Of a stretch of 64,000 bases of DNA, positions 37,183-46,154 are shown piece by piece (positions within the stretch are counted from its first letter, which is position 1; each line of letters begins with the position of its first letter). Origin of the DNA: Bacteroidota bacterium (lineage in GTDB: Bacteria; Bacteroidota; Bacteroidia; 2-12-FULL-35-15); the NCBI GenBank assembly GCA_025963725.1, contig JAOQAE010000003.1, positions 620,001-684,000 on the forward strand. Direction: 5' to 3'. Both the position numbers and the translations under genes were made by a program. The notes beneath the pieces were generated by a model that searched no databases, was not told the DNA's origin, and worked only from the letters and a program-made list of their open reading frames with translations.

Positions 37183-39975
37183 TTATTTGACGATCTTTCC
37201 TGTGAGAACCTCATCTCCGGCAACAAGCCGTACAAAATAAATTCCCTGCGCGCAGGCCGAACCGTCGATGCTGAACTCATTCTCACCTGCCTGCAGCCTC
37301 AGCTCCTTTTCAAGTATGATCTTCCCGCTGATATCCGTTATCATCAGCTGTGCGGTTTTTGTGCCTGCCGCGGTAATGCTGATGGTGAACCTCTCATTGA
37401 AGGGATTCGGAAAAAGGTTGAAGGATGTACGTGCTGCATCTGCCAGGTCGTTCACCGAAACAAGATGATTTGAATACAATGTATACGGATAAACTGTAGT
37501 GCTGGCGCAATTCACCATTGCAGTAGGTGCCGCGGAGTTGCTGAAGCCGTATTTATCGATCCAGAGCGTATAGTTCTGCGCAGCAATGTTGCTGAAGCTG
37601 AATGTTCCATCCATGTTGGAAAGCGTTGATTTAACAGGTTTTCCGGCATACATCAGGATCACGCGTACGCTTCCTGTGCGCTCAGTGCTGCTTACCAGCT
37701 TACCGTTGAAGCTGCAGCTGCCGGCTGCTGCAATCGTCCTTTTCAGCCAGATGTTGGTGCTGAAATTACCGTCGGCAGTAATGTGCAGCGGCGCCGACTG
37801 CTGCACCACAAGCGATGAATCGTGATAGGAAGTGATCTCACCCGGATAAATGGCCGGGTTCACCACCGCATCAAAAAAGTAAGTTCCCGTATCGGCAGCA
37901 GTATAGTAAAACTTTCCGCTGTTATCCGTGTAAATGTTTTCTACCTGGCTTACATCCGTCCTGCTGCTGTTGAGCTTGTAAACATACACAAGCGTATTCG
38001 CCGCCGCAACAGCGCCCGGGTGGTATACGTTTCCTGAAACATTGATGCCCTGGGAAGATCCGCATTGGTTGCGTGCTACCGTAAGGCCGTTCTCTGTAGC
38101 GATCCATACATTGCATTCATTGTCGAGCACAATGCTTTCCACATCGCTGTTGTTCAGCTGTGAGTTGGCCACTGTGTACACCTCCCATGTGCTGCCATGC
38201 AGGGAAGCAAAGCCATTCTGCGTAGCGAACCATGTGCTGCCGTCATCGGCAAAGTATACATATTCCGCATCGTTTGACGGAATGGGCGAGTTGGCAGTGG
38301 TGAATATTGTCCAGCTTCCGTTGGAGAATCTTGCAAAGCCTCCCGAAGTGGAGATCCACATGTTATTGGTATTCGGCTCCCTTGTAATGTCATCGATCGT
38401 ATCATTGGGCAGGGCTGAAGTGGCGCTCGTGTAATGCACCCACGTGCTGCCATTGTAAACGTACACACCGTCCCAGGAAGTATAAGACGCCCACTTGTTG
38501 CCAAGGGAATCAATATCGAGCGCATAGATGTTGTTGGAGGATGAGGGATTAACATGGTAGTTGACCGTTGTGCCGTCAAACTCTGCAAGTCCCGTAACAG
38601 CTCCTGCGCCGGGGCCTCCATACCAGTAATGGTGGTTCTGGTCGATGGCAAGCTCTTCCACGGTTTTGTTATAGGAGAAGGTGGGATCGAGGTAATTAAG
38701 CGTGTCGCTCAAGATCATCGGCCCGTCAGAAAAGTTATCTCCTCCTCCGAAAACGATTGCCTGTCCGGTATCCTGCTTGATCGTGAACACGCCGCCGTAA
38801 AAATAATCAGACGTGTGAATGGTTGAAAATGTACCATCGTATTTCATAAGCGGGTTCTCGCTCATCATGGAGCAGTCGCCAAACCACAATGTACCGTCCC
38901 TGTCCTTCAGCGAAGGCAGCAGCTGGTTTCCCGAAAGCACCGCATGCGGATCGTCATAGCGGTATGCGGTAACGCTTGCTCCATCCACAATGTAATTATG
39001 GTAATTATCGGAAAGAAGAACGGTGGTCCCCGCGAGCGGCTGCAGCAGGTTCAAATAGCTGAGATTGGCTCCCGCTGCCGCCGCTGCGCCGAAGTAATCA
39101 TAAAACTGCGTTCCGTCGTAGCGGCAAAGCACGCTGTCGCCGGCGATCCAGAGGTCTCCGGAGTTGTCGTACACAGTGGAGTTGATGCCATAGCCATAAA
39201 AAGAATGAATAACGGAAGCTGGGATCTGCGCGCTTGTCCACGAATTAGAGGCATTCACAAAAGTGTGAATGGAAGAGTCGAGCCCGCTGAAAAAGGAATA
39301 ATCATTGGAAAGGCTTGTGCTGATGCCAAGGGTGTGCACATAATGCTGGTGGAAGAAAGTTGTGTCGTAAGTAGCCCAGGCGCCGCCGTGGTAAATGGCA
39401 ATGCTGTAGCCTCCTGCCATAAAAATATCATCGTTTGGAGTGGTGTTCAGGTAATAGTATACGTAGGAAGAATAGGGGCTGTTCGAAAGGTCGAAAACGG
39501 TATGTGTGCTGCCATCGTATTTGTGGAGCTTGTTATCGGTAGAATTAAAGAAAATGCTTCCTCCCGTGAATGGAAGAAAGGTAACAGAATCGCTTGAGTA
39601 GCCAAGATAGGCGGAAAAGGGATTGAAGCTTGTGCCGTCGAAAAGATAATTGTTCCCGCCGCATCCTCTCACAACAGTGGAAGTGCCGGGGCCGGGAACC
39701 GCCATAGGAAGGCAGGAATAATACATTCCGCCCGACATATAACCGCTGTTATGCAGGTTGATCTGTTGGATGTCGTCCGGAAAGGGCACGCGCGTGAATG
39801 CAAGCGTGGTTTTGTCCATGAGGATCAGCTCTTCAGGGCCTCCGCTTGTAATGTTATTGCCGGTGTTAAAATAATAATACGGCCGGGCGTAATAGTGGGT
39901 CCAGCCGGTAAGGCTTTGAGAGACCGCCTGTAATTGCAGGCAGATCAGCAGGAGCGGGAGCAGGATCTTTTTCAT
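37183..39975 (-). CDS. Secreted two-component-regulator-type propeller protein with T9SS type A sorting domain
   Basis: This 930-residue protein has a signal peptide at about 1-19. Residues about 25-655 contain propeller blades of the Reg_prop kind: DSLGNKWASYTSWDGVYVYN, NNMWISTSGGFARF, DGSTWFATQNGFAS, CNVWIATENGLTV. A carboxypeptidase-regulatory-like beta sandwich follows (about 660-800, ISGNVYHPG-type strand, then SSTERTGSVRVILMYAG), and a type A sorting domain (about 855-930, FNLFPNPFNERFTI ... GIYFVRLVAGDEV). No kinase part is present, so this is a stand-alone secreted sensor-like propeller. The ligand is unknown. Confidence 0.85.
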   Translation of the reverse strand: MKKILLPLLLICLQLQAVSQSLTGWTHYYARPYYYFNTGNNITSGGPEELILMDKTTLAFTRVPFPDDIQQINLHNSGYMSGGMYYSCLPMAVPGPGTSTVVRGCGGNNYLFDGTSFNPFSAYLGYSSDSVTFLPFTGGSIFFNSTDNKLHKYDGSTHTVFDLSNSPYSSYVYYYLNTTPNDDIFMAGGYSIAIYHGGAWATYDTTFFHQHYVHTLGISTSLSNDYSFFSGLDSSIHTFVNASNSWTSAQIPASVIHSFYGYGINSTVYDNSGDLWIAGDSVLCRYDGTQFYDYFGAAAAAGANLSYLNLLQPLAGTTVLLSDNYHNYIVDGASVTAYRYDDPHAVLSGNQLLPSLKDRDGTLWFGDCSMMSENPLMKYDGTFSTIHTSDYFYGGVFTIKQDTGQAIVFGGGDNFSDGPMILSDTLNYLDPTFSYNKTVEELAIDQNHHYWYGGPGAGAVTGLAEFDGTTVNYHVNPSSSNNIYALDIDSLGNKWASYTSWDGVYVYNGSTWVHYTSATSALPNDTIDDITREPNTNNMWISTSGGFARFSNGSWTIFTTANSPIPSNDAEYVYFADDGSTWFATQNGFASLHGSTWEVYTVANSQLNNSDVESIVLDNECNVWIATENGLTVARNQCGSSQGINVSGNVYHPGAVAAANTLVYVYKLNSSRTDVSQVENIYTDNSGKFYYTAADTGTYFFDAVVNPAIYPGEITSYHDSSLVVQQSAPLHITADGNFSTNIWLKRTIAAAGSCSFNGKLVSSTERTGSVRVILMYAGKPVKSTLSNMDGTFSFSNIAAQNYTLWIDKYGFSNSAAPTAMVNCASTTVYPYTLYSNHLVSVNDLADAARTSFNLFPNPFNERFTISITAAGTKTAQLMITDISGKIILEKELRLQAGENEFSIDGSACAQGIYFVRLVAGDEVLTGKIVK

Positions 39976-40244
39976 GGTAAAATGGCTTCTTTAGTGGGTG
40001 AAAATCTAAGGCAAGAGTCCCTTCTTCACATAAAGGTTGCTTTTGTGCATTTTATTGAGTGAACGGCGTTTTTTCCCGGTTTGCGCTTTTTCCCGGTTCA
40101 GCACACCATAGCAGTAATTAGTCTAAATAAGCACCTGAAAGGGCTTAATTTCAGTGATAAAATCGTAAATTTGTACTGAAAATTTGATGATATTTCAAAA
40201 GAAATACCTAAAATTGAACCTTCAAAACTAAAACTGAACATTTT
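39976..40244. other. Intergenic region with a 17-bp tandem duplication and nuo promoter
   Basis: This 269-bp spacer lies between the divergent propeller gene and nuoA. It holds a 2 x 17-bp direct repeat (40066-40099, each GCG-C/T-TTTTTCCCGGTT) and a -7 box TAAATTTG at 40166-40173. Nothing else is recognised. Confidence 0.6.
40166..40173 (+). promoter_or_regulatory. Candidate -7 box of the nuo operon promoter
   Basis: TAAATTTG is an exact TAnnTTTG match 72 nt before the nuoA start codon. The -33 region lacks a clear TTTG. Confidence 0.45.
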
Positions 40245-40616
40245 ATGGCTCCTTCCAGCTCCCCGATCGATTTTTTGCCTATTGCACTCATGTTTATTGT
40301 TGCGCTGGGCTTTGTGGTAACAACCATGTTTGTTACGCATCTGCTCGGGCCGAAAAGGAAGTCGAAGATCAAGGAAGATACCTTTGAGTGCGGGATCGAA
40401 GTGCAGGGAAATGCGCGGATCCCATTCTCCATCAAATATTTTCTTGTTGCCATTCTTTTTGTGTTGTTCGATGTGGAGGTGATCTTCATGTACCCGTGGG
40501 CGGTGAACTTTAAATCGCTTGGCTTTACGGGGTTCATCGAGATGCTGACCTTTGTTGGCTTTTTACTGGTTGGCTTTTATTACATCATTAAAAAAGGCGC
40601 ATTGAAATGGGAATAG
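40245..40616 (+). CDS. nuoA: NADH-quinone oxidoreductase subunit A
   Basis: This 123-residue three-helix membrane subunit of complex I has the family signature KEDTFECGIEVQGNARIPFSIKYF and the conserved acidic stretch LFDVEVIFMYPWA. It helps form the quinone site region at the junction of arm and membrane. It opens a complete nuoA-N set on the forward strand. It is separated from nuoB by an unrelated secreted-protein gene. Confidence 0.96.
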   Translation: MAPSSSPIDFLPIALMFIVALGFVVTTMFVTHLLGPKRKSKIKEDTFECGIEVQGNARIPFSIKYFLVAILFVLFDVEVIFMYPWAVNFKSLGFTGFIEMLTFVGFLLVGFYYIIKKGALKWE

Positions 40617-40665
40617 TACGGATAGCGAATCTGTGCGAATTTTCGAATCTATGTTAAAATTAAAT

Positions 40666-41064
40666 ATGAAAAAAAAGATCCAACTGTTGTTTGTGCTGAT
40701 GCTGTTTGCGGCAGCCGGCTTCGCGCAGAAGGAAAAGCCTTTGTATTCGTTCGCTGGTAAAACAGGCAACTGCTCTATGACCTGGGATGAGTTCCTGTCC
40801 TGCAAAAAAGAGCTGGCGCCAACCGACAAAGGCATTACTGTAAATTCGTTCATTCTCACCATTCAGAAGGCGGAGAAAAAAGATACGATCCAGATCGAAT
40901 ACCCTTCACGCGGAAGTGCATTCAGCAAGCAGGCGATCGAGTCGATCGAGGAACTGCACAAAAAGAAAAAGATGGGCAATAAGGTGTTGATAGAAGCGGT
41001 ACAGGTGGTTCAGAGCGGAAAAGAGGCACGCAAGGTGGCCGGAATGGTGATCACGTTAAATTAA
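40666..41064 (+). CDS. Secreted protein resembling the GldM C-terminal domain, inserted between nuoA and nuoB
   Basis: This 132-residue protein starts at the ATG at 40666, chosen because it begins a clean signal peptide (MKKKIQLLFVLMLFAAAGFAQ); upstream GTG/ATG options at 40633 and 40651 would spoil it. The mature part reads VNSFILTIQKAEKKDTIQIE, then GSAFSKQAIESIEELHKKKK and GNKVLIEAVQVV. Order and spacing resemble the last domain of gliding protein GldM, by recollection of that family, not by alignment. It is not a complex I subunit. Spacing of 49 nt to nuoA and 39 nt to nuoB suggests co-transcription. Confidence 0.65.
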   Translation: MKKKIQLLFVLMLFAAAGFAQKEKPLYSFAGKTGNCSMTWDEFLSCKKELAPTDKGITVNSFILTIQKAEKKDTIQIEYPSRGSAFSKQAIESIEELHKKKKMGNKVLIEAVQVVQSGKEARKVAGMVITLN

Positions 41065-41103
41065 AAATTATGGAAGGCATCTGTCTTCCCGAAAGGATAA
41101 AAA

Positions 41104-41664
41104 ATGAGTAAAGAAGAAGATAAAAAAGTAAATCTCGATGCCGATGCCCCTCCGGGGATTGAAGGCCCGGGGTTTTTTGCAACCCGGATCGATAAGGTTG
41201 TAGGGATGGCACGCGCCAATTCATTGTGGCCATTGCCGTTCGCAACATCCTGCTGCGGGATCGAGTTCATGGCAACCATGGCATCCACATACGACCTTGG
41301 CCGCTTTGGTGCTGAGCGTTTGAGCTTTTCGCCGCGCCAGGCCGACCTGCTGATGGTGATGGGAACGATCTCCAAAAAGATGGGCCCTGTGCTGCGCCAG
41401 GTGTACGAGCAGATGGCTGAGCCGAAATGGGTGCTTTCAATGGGTGCCTGCGCTTCCAGCGGAGGTGTGTTCGATACATACAGTGTGTTGCAGGGAATCG
41501 ACAGGATCATCCCGGTGGATGTGTACATCCCTGGTTGTCCGCCGCGCCCGGAACAGGTGCTGGATGGGATCATGCAGATCCAGAAGCTTGTTGAATCAGA
41601 ATCGATCAGGAGAAGAGATTCGCCTGAATACAAGGCATTGCTTGCAAAATATAATATTGAATAA
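41104..41664 (+). CDS. nuoB: NADH-quinone oxidoreductase subunit B
   Basis: This 186-residue peripheral-arm subunit carries the N2 [4Fe-4S] cluster. Ligand motifs are the tandem Cys in FATSCCGIEFMATMAS, the Cys in MGACASSGG and the Cys in VYIPGCPPRPEQ. N2 is the last electron donor to quinone. Length is normal. A palindromic repeat fills the gap to nuoC. Confidence 0.97.
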   Translation: MSKEEDKKVNLDADAPPGIEGPGFFATRIDKVVGMARANSLWPLPFATSCCGIEFMATMASTYDLGRFGAERLSFSPRQADLLMVMGTISKKMGPVLRQVYEQMAEPKWVLSMGACASSGGVFDTYSVLQGIDRIIPVDVYIPGCPPRPEQVLDGIMQIQKLVESESIRRRDSPEYKALLAKYNIE

Positions 41665-41667
41665 AGA

Positions 41668-41716
41668 CCTCACCCCTTAATCCCCTCTCCAAAGGAGAGG
41701 GGGCTATAGGTGTTAG
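41668..41716. repeat. Palindromic repeat, CCCCTCTCC family (nuoB-nuoC spacer)
   Basis: GACCTCACCCC followed by CCCCTCTCC-AAA-GGAGAGGGG and a diverged outer arm. It is the same family as 43539-43578 (opposite orientation) and 53797-53838. Confidence 0.75.
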
Positions 41717-41726
41717 AAAACAGGAT

Positions 41727-42233
41727 ATGGAAAACACATTATTGGCCACTGTCGGCGATAAGCTCAAAGCAAAATTCGGTGATGCAATTATCAGTGCGGA
41801 GCAGCATTATGATTTCCCGGTATACGTGATCAGGAGAGATGCAATTTATGCTGTGCTGCAGTTCCTGAAAGAGGATGAAGAGCTTGCCTTCACTTTTTTA
41901 ACCACTATGTGCGGACTGCATTATCCCGATAACAAAGGGCAGGAGCTGGGCGTGATGTACCAGCTGCACAACCTCCCGAAAAATCTCCGCATCCGCTTAA
42001 AAACATTCTTCCCTGTTTCCGACCCTACTCTTCCTACAATAACAACGTTATTCCCAACAGCAAACTGGATGGAACGCCAGGAGTTCGATTTCTTCGGGAT
42101 CATCTTCAAAGGCCATCCGAACTTAAAGCGCATCCTTAACATGGATGAAATGACCTATCACCCGATGCGCAAGGAATATCCGCTGGAAGACGGAACACGT
42201 GAAGATAAGGACGATAAGATGTTTGGACGATAA
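41727..42233 (+). CDS. nuoC: NADH-quinone oxidoreductase subunit C
   Basis: This 168-residue 30-kDa-type subunit of the peripheral arm has the family signature ERQEFDFFGIIFKGHPNLKRILNMDE. It is a stand-alone NuoC, not fused to NuoD as in E. coli. It packs against NuoD and NuoB near the quinone site. The gap to nuoD contains a TTGCCAACTG box (42239-42248). Confidence 0.95.
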   Translation: MENTLLATVGDKLKAKFGDAIISAEQHYDFPVYVIRRDAIYAVLQFLKEDEELAFTFLTTMCGLHYPDNKGQELGVMYQLHNLPKNLRIRLKTFFPVSDPTLPTITTLFPTANWMERQEFDFFGIIFKGHPNLKRILNMDEMTYHPMRKEYPLEDGTREDKDDKMFGR

Positions 42234-42275
42234 AGGATTGCCAACTGAACAATTGTAAAATTGCCTACGAAGAAA

Positions 42276-43526
42276 ATGAGTACAAAAAATAAAATAGAAA
42301 AGGTAAACCCGGGAAACATCCCTGATAAAACAGGGTTGGAGCAGGTGAAGCCGGATGAGTTTACAACGCTCAACCTTGGCCCAACACATCCTGCCACACA
42401 CGGCATCTTCCAGAACGTCCTGAAAATGGATGGTGAGATCATCATGGAAGGGGAGTCTACCGTTGGCTACATTCACCGCGCATTTGAAAAGATCGCGGAG
42501 CGCCGTCCGTATTACCAGATCACCGTGCTTACCGACCGACTGAATTATTGCTCATCGCCGATCAATAATATGGGCTGGCACATGACGGTTGAAAAGTTGC
42601 TGAAGCTCGAGATCCCGAAGCGCGTGCAATACCTGCGCGTGATCATCATGGAGCTTGCGCGGATCGCCGATCACATCATCTGCAACAGCGTTATCGGTGT
42701 GGATACCGGCGCAATGACCGGCTTCCTTTACATTTTCCAGCAGCGTGAAAGCATTTACGATATTTTTGAAGAATTGTGCGGCGCGAGGTTAACCACCAAC
42801 ATTGGCCGTATCGGCGGCTTGGAAAGGGATTTTTCACCAAAGGCATGGGCGTTCATCGATAAGTTCCTGAATGAGTTTCCCGGCAAATTAAAAGAGTTTG
42901 AGAACCTGCTGATGCGCAACAGGATCTTTATGGACCGCACCATCAATTGCGGCCCTATCACGGCGGAGAAAGCGCTTGGATATGGCTTTACCGGGCCTAA
43001 CCTGCGTGCAGCCGGCGTTGATTACGATGTGCGCGTAATGAACCCATACTCCTCCTACGAAGAATTTGAATTCACTGTTCCCGTGGGAACACAGGGCGAT
43101 ACATACGACCGCTTCATGGTGCGCCAGGAAGAAATGTGGCAGAGCCTCAGCATCATCAAGCAGGCAATTGAAAAAGTGAAGAAGGAGCCTGCAGGAGTTT
43201 TCCATGCGGATGTTCCTGAATTTTTCCTTCCACCGAAACAGGAAGTGTACAACAATATGGAAGCATTGATCTATCACTTCAAAATTGTGATGGGCGAATC
43301 CGATGTTCCTGTTGGTGAAGTATATCACTGCGTGGAAGGCGGAAACGGCGAGCTTGGGTATTATTTAATAAGCGATGGCGGCCGCACGCCTTACAGGATG
43401 CACATCCGCAGGCCATGCTTCATTTATTACCAGGCATACACCGACATGATCAAAGGCGCTTACCTTTCAGATGCCATCTTAACAATGAGCAGCATGAATG
43501 TGATCGCGGGAGAGCTGGATGCATAA
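42276..43526 (+). CDS. nuoD: NADH-quinone oxidoreductase subunit D
   Basis: This 416-residue 49-kDa-type subunit helps form the quinone pocket with NuoB. Signatures are LGPTHPATHGIF near the N-terminus, then RVQYLRVIIMELARIADH, NIGRIGGLERDF and the C-terminal MSSMNVIAGELDA. The ATG at 42276 is preferred over an upstream in-frame TTG at 42261 that falls in repeat-like spacer. The homologous fold is a hydrogenase large subunit without the Ni ligands. Confidence 0.97.
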   Translation: MSTKNKIEKVNPGNIPDKTGLEQVKPDEFTTLNLGPTHPATHGIFQNVLKMDGEIIMEGESTVGYIHRAFEKIAERRPYYQITVLTDRLNYCSSPINNMGWHMTVEKLLKLEIPKRVQYLRVIIMELARIADHIICNSVIGVDTGAMTGFLYIFQQRESIYDIFEELCGARLTTNIGRIGGLERDFSPKAWAFIDKFLNEFPGKLKEFENLLMRNRIFMDRTINCGPITAEKALGYGFTGPNLRAAGVDYDVRVMNPYSSYEEFEFTVPVGTQGDTYDRFMVRQEEMWQSLSIIKQAIEKVKKEPAGVFHADVPEFFLPPKQEVYNNMEALIYHFKIVMGESDVPVGEVYHCVEGGNGELGYYLISDGGRTPYRMHIRRPCFIYYQAYTDMIKGAYLSDAILTMSSMNVIAGELDA

Positions 43527-43538
43527 ATAACATCGTCA

Positions 43539-43578
43539 TTTCTCCCTCTCCTTTGGAGGGGGCCGGGGTGAGGTCAAA
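43539..43578. repeat. Palindromic repeat, CCCCTCTCC family (nuoD-nuoE spacer)
   Basis: The CCCTCTCC-TTT-GGAGGG core with outer GGGGTGAGGTC is the reverse orientation of the element at 41668-41716. Confidence 0.75.
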
Positions 43579-43587
43579 AGAGTTAAA

Positions 43588-44127
43588 ATGAACGGAGAAA
43601 TAAAATTTAACGAAGAAACATTAGCAACGGTGAATAAGATCATCGGGCGTTACCCGGCAGATAAATCAAAATCTGCACTGATCCCGATCCTTCACATTGC
43701 ACAGGCTGAATTCGGCGGATGGCTGAGCCCGGAATCAATGGATTATGTTGCATCTATCCTGAAGATCAAGCCGGTGGAAGTATATGAAGTAGCATCCTTC
43801 TACTCCATGTTCAACCTCAAACCGGTTGGGAAATGCATGCTGGAAATCTGCCGTACATCTTCCTGCTGGGTACGCGGAGCTGAAGATGTGGTGAAGCACA
43901 TTGAAAAGCGCCTCAACATTAAGGAAGGTGAAACCACGAAAGACGGCATGTTCACGCTGAAAACGGTGGAATGCCTCGGAAGCTGCGGCTCTGCGCCAAT
44001 GATGCAGGTAGGCGCTTCGTACCACGAGAACTTAACGCTCGATAAAGTGGATGCGCTCATCGAAGAATACCGCGTAAGCGGAAAGCAAAGAAGCTATACA
44101 GATCTGGATTATAAGAACACATTGTAA
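43588..44127 (+). CDS. nuoE: NADH-quinone oxidoreductase subunit E
   Basis: This 179-residue thioredoxin-like [2Fe-2S] subunit (cluster N1a) has ligands in EICRTSSCWVRGAE and VECLGSCGSAPMM, the C-x4-C...C-x3-C arrangement. It works with NuoF in the NADH dehydrogenase module. The stop codon TAA shares its last base with the ATG of nuoF (1-nt overlap), so the two are translationally coupled. Confidence 0.96.
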   Translation: MNGEIKFNEETLATVNKIIGRYPADKSKSALIPILHIAQAEFGGWLSPESMDYVASILKIKPVEVYEVASFYSMFNLKPVGKCMLEICRTSSCWVRGAEDVVKHIEKRLNIKEGETTKDGMFTLKTVECLGSCGSAPMMQVGASYHENLTLDKVDALIEEYRVSGKQRSYTDLDYKNTL

Positions 44128-45470
44128 TGGGCAAAAAATTATTGATACAACACGCAGACGTACCCAATATCCACACCTTGCAGGTGTATAAGGAAAAGGG
44201 CGGCTATGCATCGGTGGAAAAGGCGTTGAAGTCGATGGCCCCGAACGATGTAGTGGAAGAGGTGAAGAAGTCGGGGCTGAGAGGCCGTGGCGGTGCGGGT
44301 TTCCCCACAGGGATGAAATGGAGCTTTCTTGCAAGGCCTGAGGGCGTCGACCGTCACCTCGTTTGCAATGCCGATGAATCGGAGCCGGGAACCTTCAAGG
44401 ACCGTTACCTCATGGAGAAGATCCCGCATGCCCTCATCGAGGGAATGATCACATCGAGCTATGCGCTGGGGGCAAAATCATCCTACATCTACATCCGCGG
44501 CGAGTACTTTTATGTAGCGCGCATCCTGGAAACAGCGATCGAAGAAGCATACGCGGCAGGTTACCTCGGGAAAAATATTTTAGGAACAGATTACTCGCTC
44601 GACCTGTATGTGCAGGTTGGCGCAGGAGCATACATCTGTGGTGAAGAAACTGCATTGCTCGAATCGCTCGAAGGCAAGCGCGGCAATCCGCGGATCAAGC
44701 CGCCATTCCCTGCCGTTGCGGGCTTATGGGGCCGCCCTACCGTGGTGAACAACGTTGAAACAATTGCAGCCGTTTGCCCGATCGTAATGATGGGCGGCGA
44801 TGAATACGCAAAGATCGGCATCGGCAGAAGCACGGGAACAAAATTGATCTCCGCATCCGGCCACATCAACAAACCGGGAACATACGAGATCGAGCTGGGA
44901 TTGCCGGTGGAAGAATTTATTTATTCGGAAGAATATTGCGGAGGCATCATCAATGGAAGAAAGCTAAAGGCCGTTGTTGCCGGGGGCTCATCCGTTCCGA
45001 TCCTGCCTGCTGAATTGATATTGAAGAACGACAAAGGCGAACCGCGTTTGATGTCTTATGAATCATTAAGTGAAGGAGGCTTTGCAACAGGCACCATGCT
45101 TGGCTCCGGCGGCTTTATCGTGTACGATGAAACAACCAGCATTGTAAAGAACCTGTATACATTCGCGCGTTTTTATCACCACGAAAGCTGCGGACAATGT
45201 TCACCCTGCCGTGAAGGTACGGGCTGGATGGAAAAGATCCTGCACCGCATCGTAGAAGGGCATGGCAAGCCAAGCGACATCGACCTGCTCTGGGATATCC
45301 AGCGCAAGATCGAAGGAAATACAATTTGCCCGCTCGGTGATGCCGCTGCATGGCCTGTAGCCAGCGCCATTCGCCATTTCCGTGCAGAGTTTGAAGAGTA
45401 CATTAATCACCCGGAACGAATTAAGGACGTGAAGCATTATTATAGTGTGCATCAACTTGCAGGAGCGTAA
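44127..45470 (+). CDS. nuoF: NADH-quinone oxidoreductase subunit F
   Basis: This 447-residue subunit binds NADH and FMN and carries [4Fe-4S] cluster N3. Motifs are the glycine-rich [49 protein letters not shown] and the cluster ligands [15 protein letters not shown] with a later Cys in [12 protein letters not shown]. It is complete. The next gene starts only 2 nt after its stop and is not a nuo gene but an MNT-type antitoxin. Confidence 0.97.
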   Translation: MGKKLLIQHADVPNIHTLQVYKEKGGYASVEKALKSMAPNDVVEEVKKSGLRGRGGAGFPTGMKWSFLARPEGVDRHLVCNADESEPGTFKDRYLMEKIPHALIEGMITSSYALGAKSSYIYIRGEYFYVARILETAIEEAYAAGYLGKNILGTDYSLDLYVQVGAGAYICGEETALLESLEGKRGNPRIKPPFPAVAGLWGRPTVVNNVETIAAVCPIVMMGGDEYAKIGIGRSTGTKLISASGHINKPGTYEIELGLPVEEFIYSEEYCGGIINGRKLKAVVAGGSSVPILPAELILKNDKGEPRLMSYESLSEGGFATGTMLGSGGFIVYDETTSIVKNLYTFARFYHHESCGQCSPCREGTGWMEKILHRIVEGHGKPSDIDLLWDIQRKIEGNTICPLGDAAAWPVASAIRHFRAEFEEYINHPERIKDVKHYYSVHQLAGA

Positions 45471-45472
45471 AA

Positions 45473-45781
45473 ATGTTAGCACCGGTCATAACAGATAATA
45501 TTAACCAGATAAAAGCATTGTGCGAACAGCATAAAGTGAAAGAGCTGTTTGTGTTTGGTTCTGCTGTATCGGAGAGATTCAATGAGCAAAGTGATGTGGA
45601 TTTAGTGGTGGAATTTTGGGAAATGGATATCAATACATACGCTGATAATTATTTTGATTTTATTGAAAAGCTGGAAAATTTATTAGGCCGTAAGGTTGAT
45701 CTGATCACAGCGAAGTACTTAAAGAACCGGATCTTTATCAGGCGGCTGGAGCAAACAAAACAAAAGCTATTTGCAGCGTGA
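45473..45781 (+). CDS. MntA-like minimal nucleotidyltransferase (antitoxin of an MNT-HEPN pair)
   Basis: This 102-residue MNT-family protein has the catalytic pattern G29-S30-x10-D41-x-D43 (VFGSAVSERF ... SDVDLVVEF). In studied type VII systems such enzymes add AMP to the partner HEPN toxin and neutralise it. The active-site residues are present. The ATG lies 2 nt after nuoF and the GTG of the partner overlaps its TGA stop by 4 nt. The pair thus interrupts nuoF-nuoG in the same orientation and is probably read by the nuo promoter. Confidence 0.9.
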   Translation: MLAPVITDNINQIKALCEQHKVKELFVFGSAVSERFNEQSDVDLVVEFWEMDINTYADNYFDFIEKLENLLGRKVDLITAKYLKNRIFIRRLEQTKQKLFAA

Positions 45782-46122
45782 CGGAAGAAGAGTTAAAATA
45801 CCTCGTTGATGTGCAAATCTTTATTGATGAGCTGATCGAGATTGTTGGGGATAACAAACGTTTTGAAAAGTTTGATAGTAATTTAATAGTTAGAAGAGCG
45901 ATCGAAAGGCAATTTGAGTTGATCGGGGAAGCGATAAAGAATTTTAAAAAAACGAATACCGAAACGGAAATTTCCCATTCAAAGGAAATAATCGGATTAA
46001 GAAACAGGATTGTGCATGCATATGATTCTATTGATTACGCAACACTTTGGGGCATTATTATTAATCATATCCCAAAATTAAAAGCAGAAATAGAAGAAAT
46101 GATTAAAAAGAATGACATCTAA
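45778..46122 (+). CDS. HepT-like HEPN-domain toxin (DUF86)
   Basis: This 114-residue all-helical HEPN protein carries the RNase motif R75-x4-H80-x-Y82 (LRNRIVHAYDS), as in HepT toxins. Translation starts at GTG 45778, coupled to the MNT gene through a GTGA overlap. Known HepT toxins cleave RNA and are silenced by AMPylation of the Tyr in this motif. All key residues are intact, so it is likely active or recently so. nuoG follows 32 nt later after a small CGGTT-GTAA-AACCG hairpin. Confidence 0.9.
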   Translation: MTEEELKYLVDVQIFIDELIEIVGDNKRFEKFDSNLIVRRAIERQFELIGEAIKNFKKTNTETEISHSKEIIGLRNRIVHAYDSIDYATLWGIIINHIPKLKAEIEEMIKKNDI

Positions 46123-46154
46123 TTTTCGGTTGTAAAACCGCTAAAAGAATAACA

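Noticed and set aside
40633-40665. Earlier starts (GTG 40633, ATG 40651) for the protein between nuoA and nuoB
   Set aside because: They would put polar residues ahead of a textbook signal peptide that begins exactly at ATG 40666.
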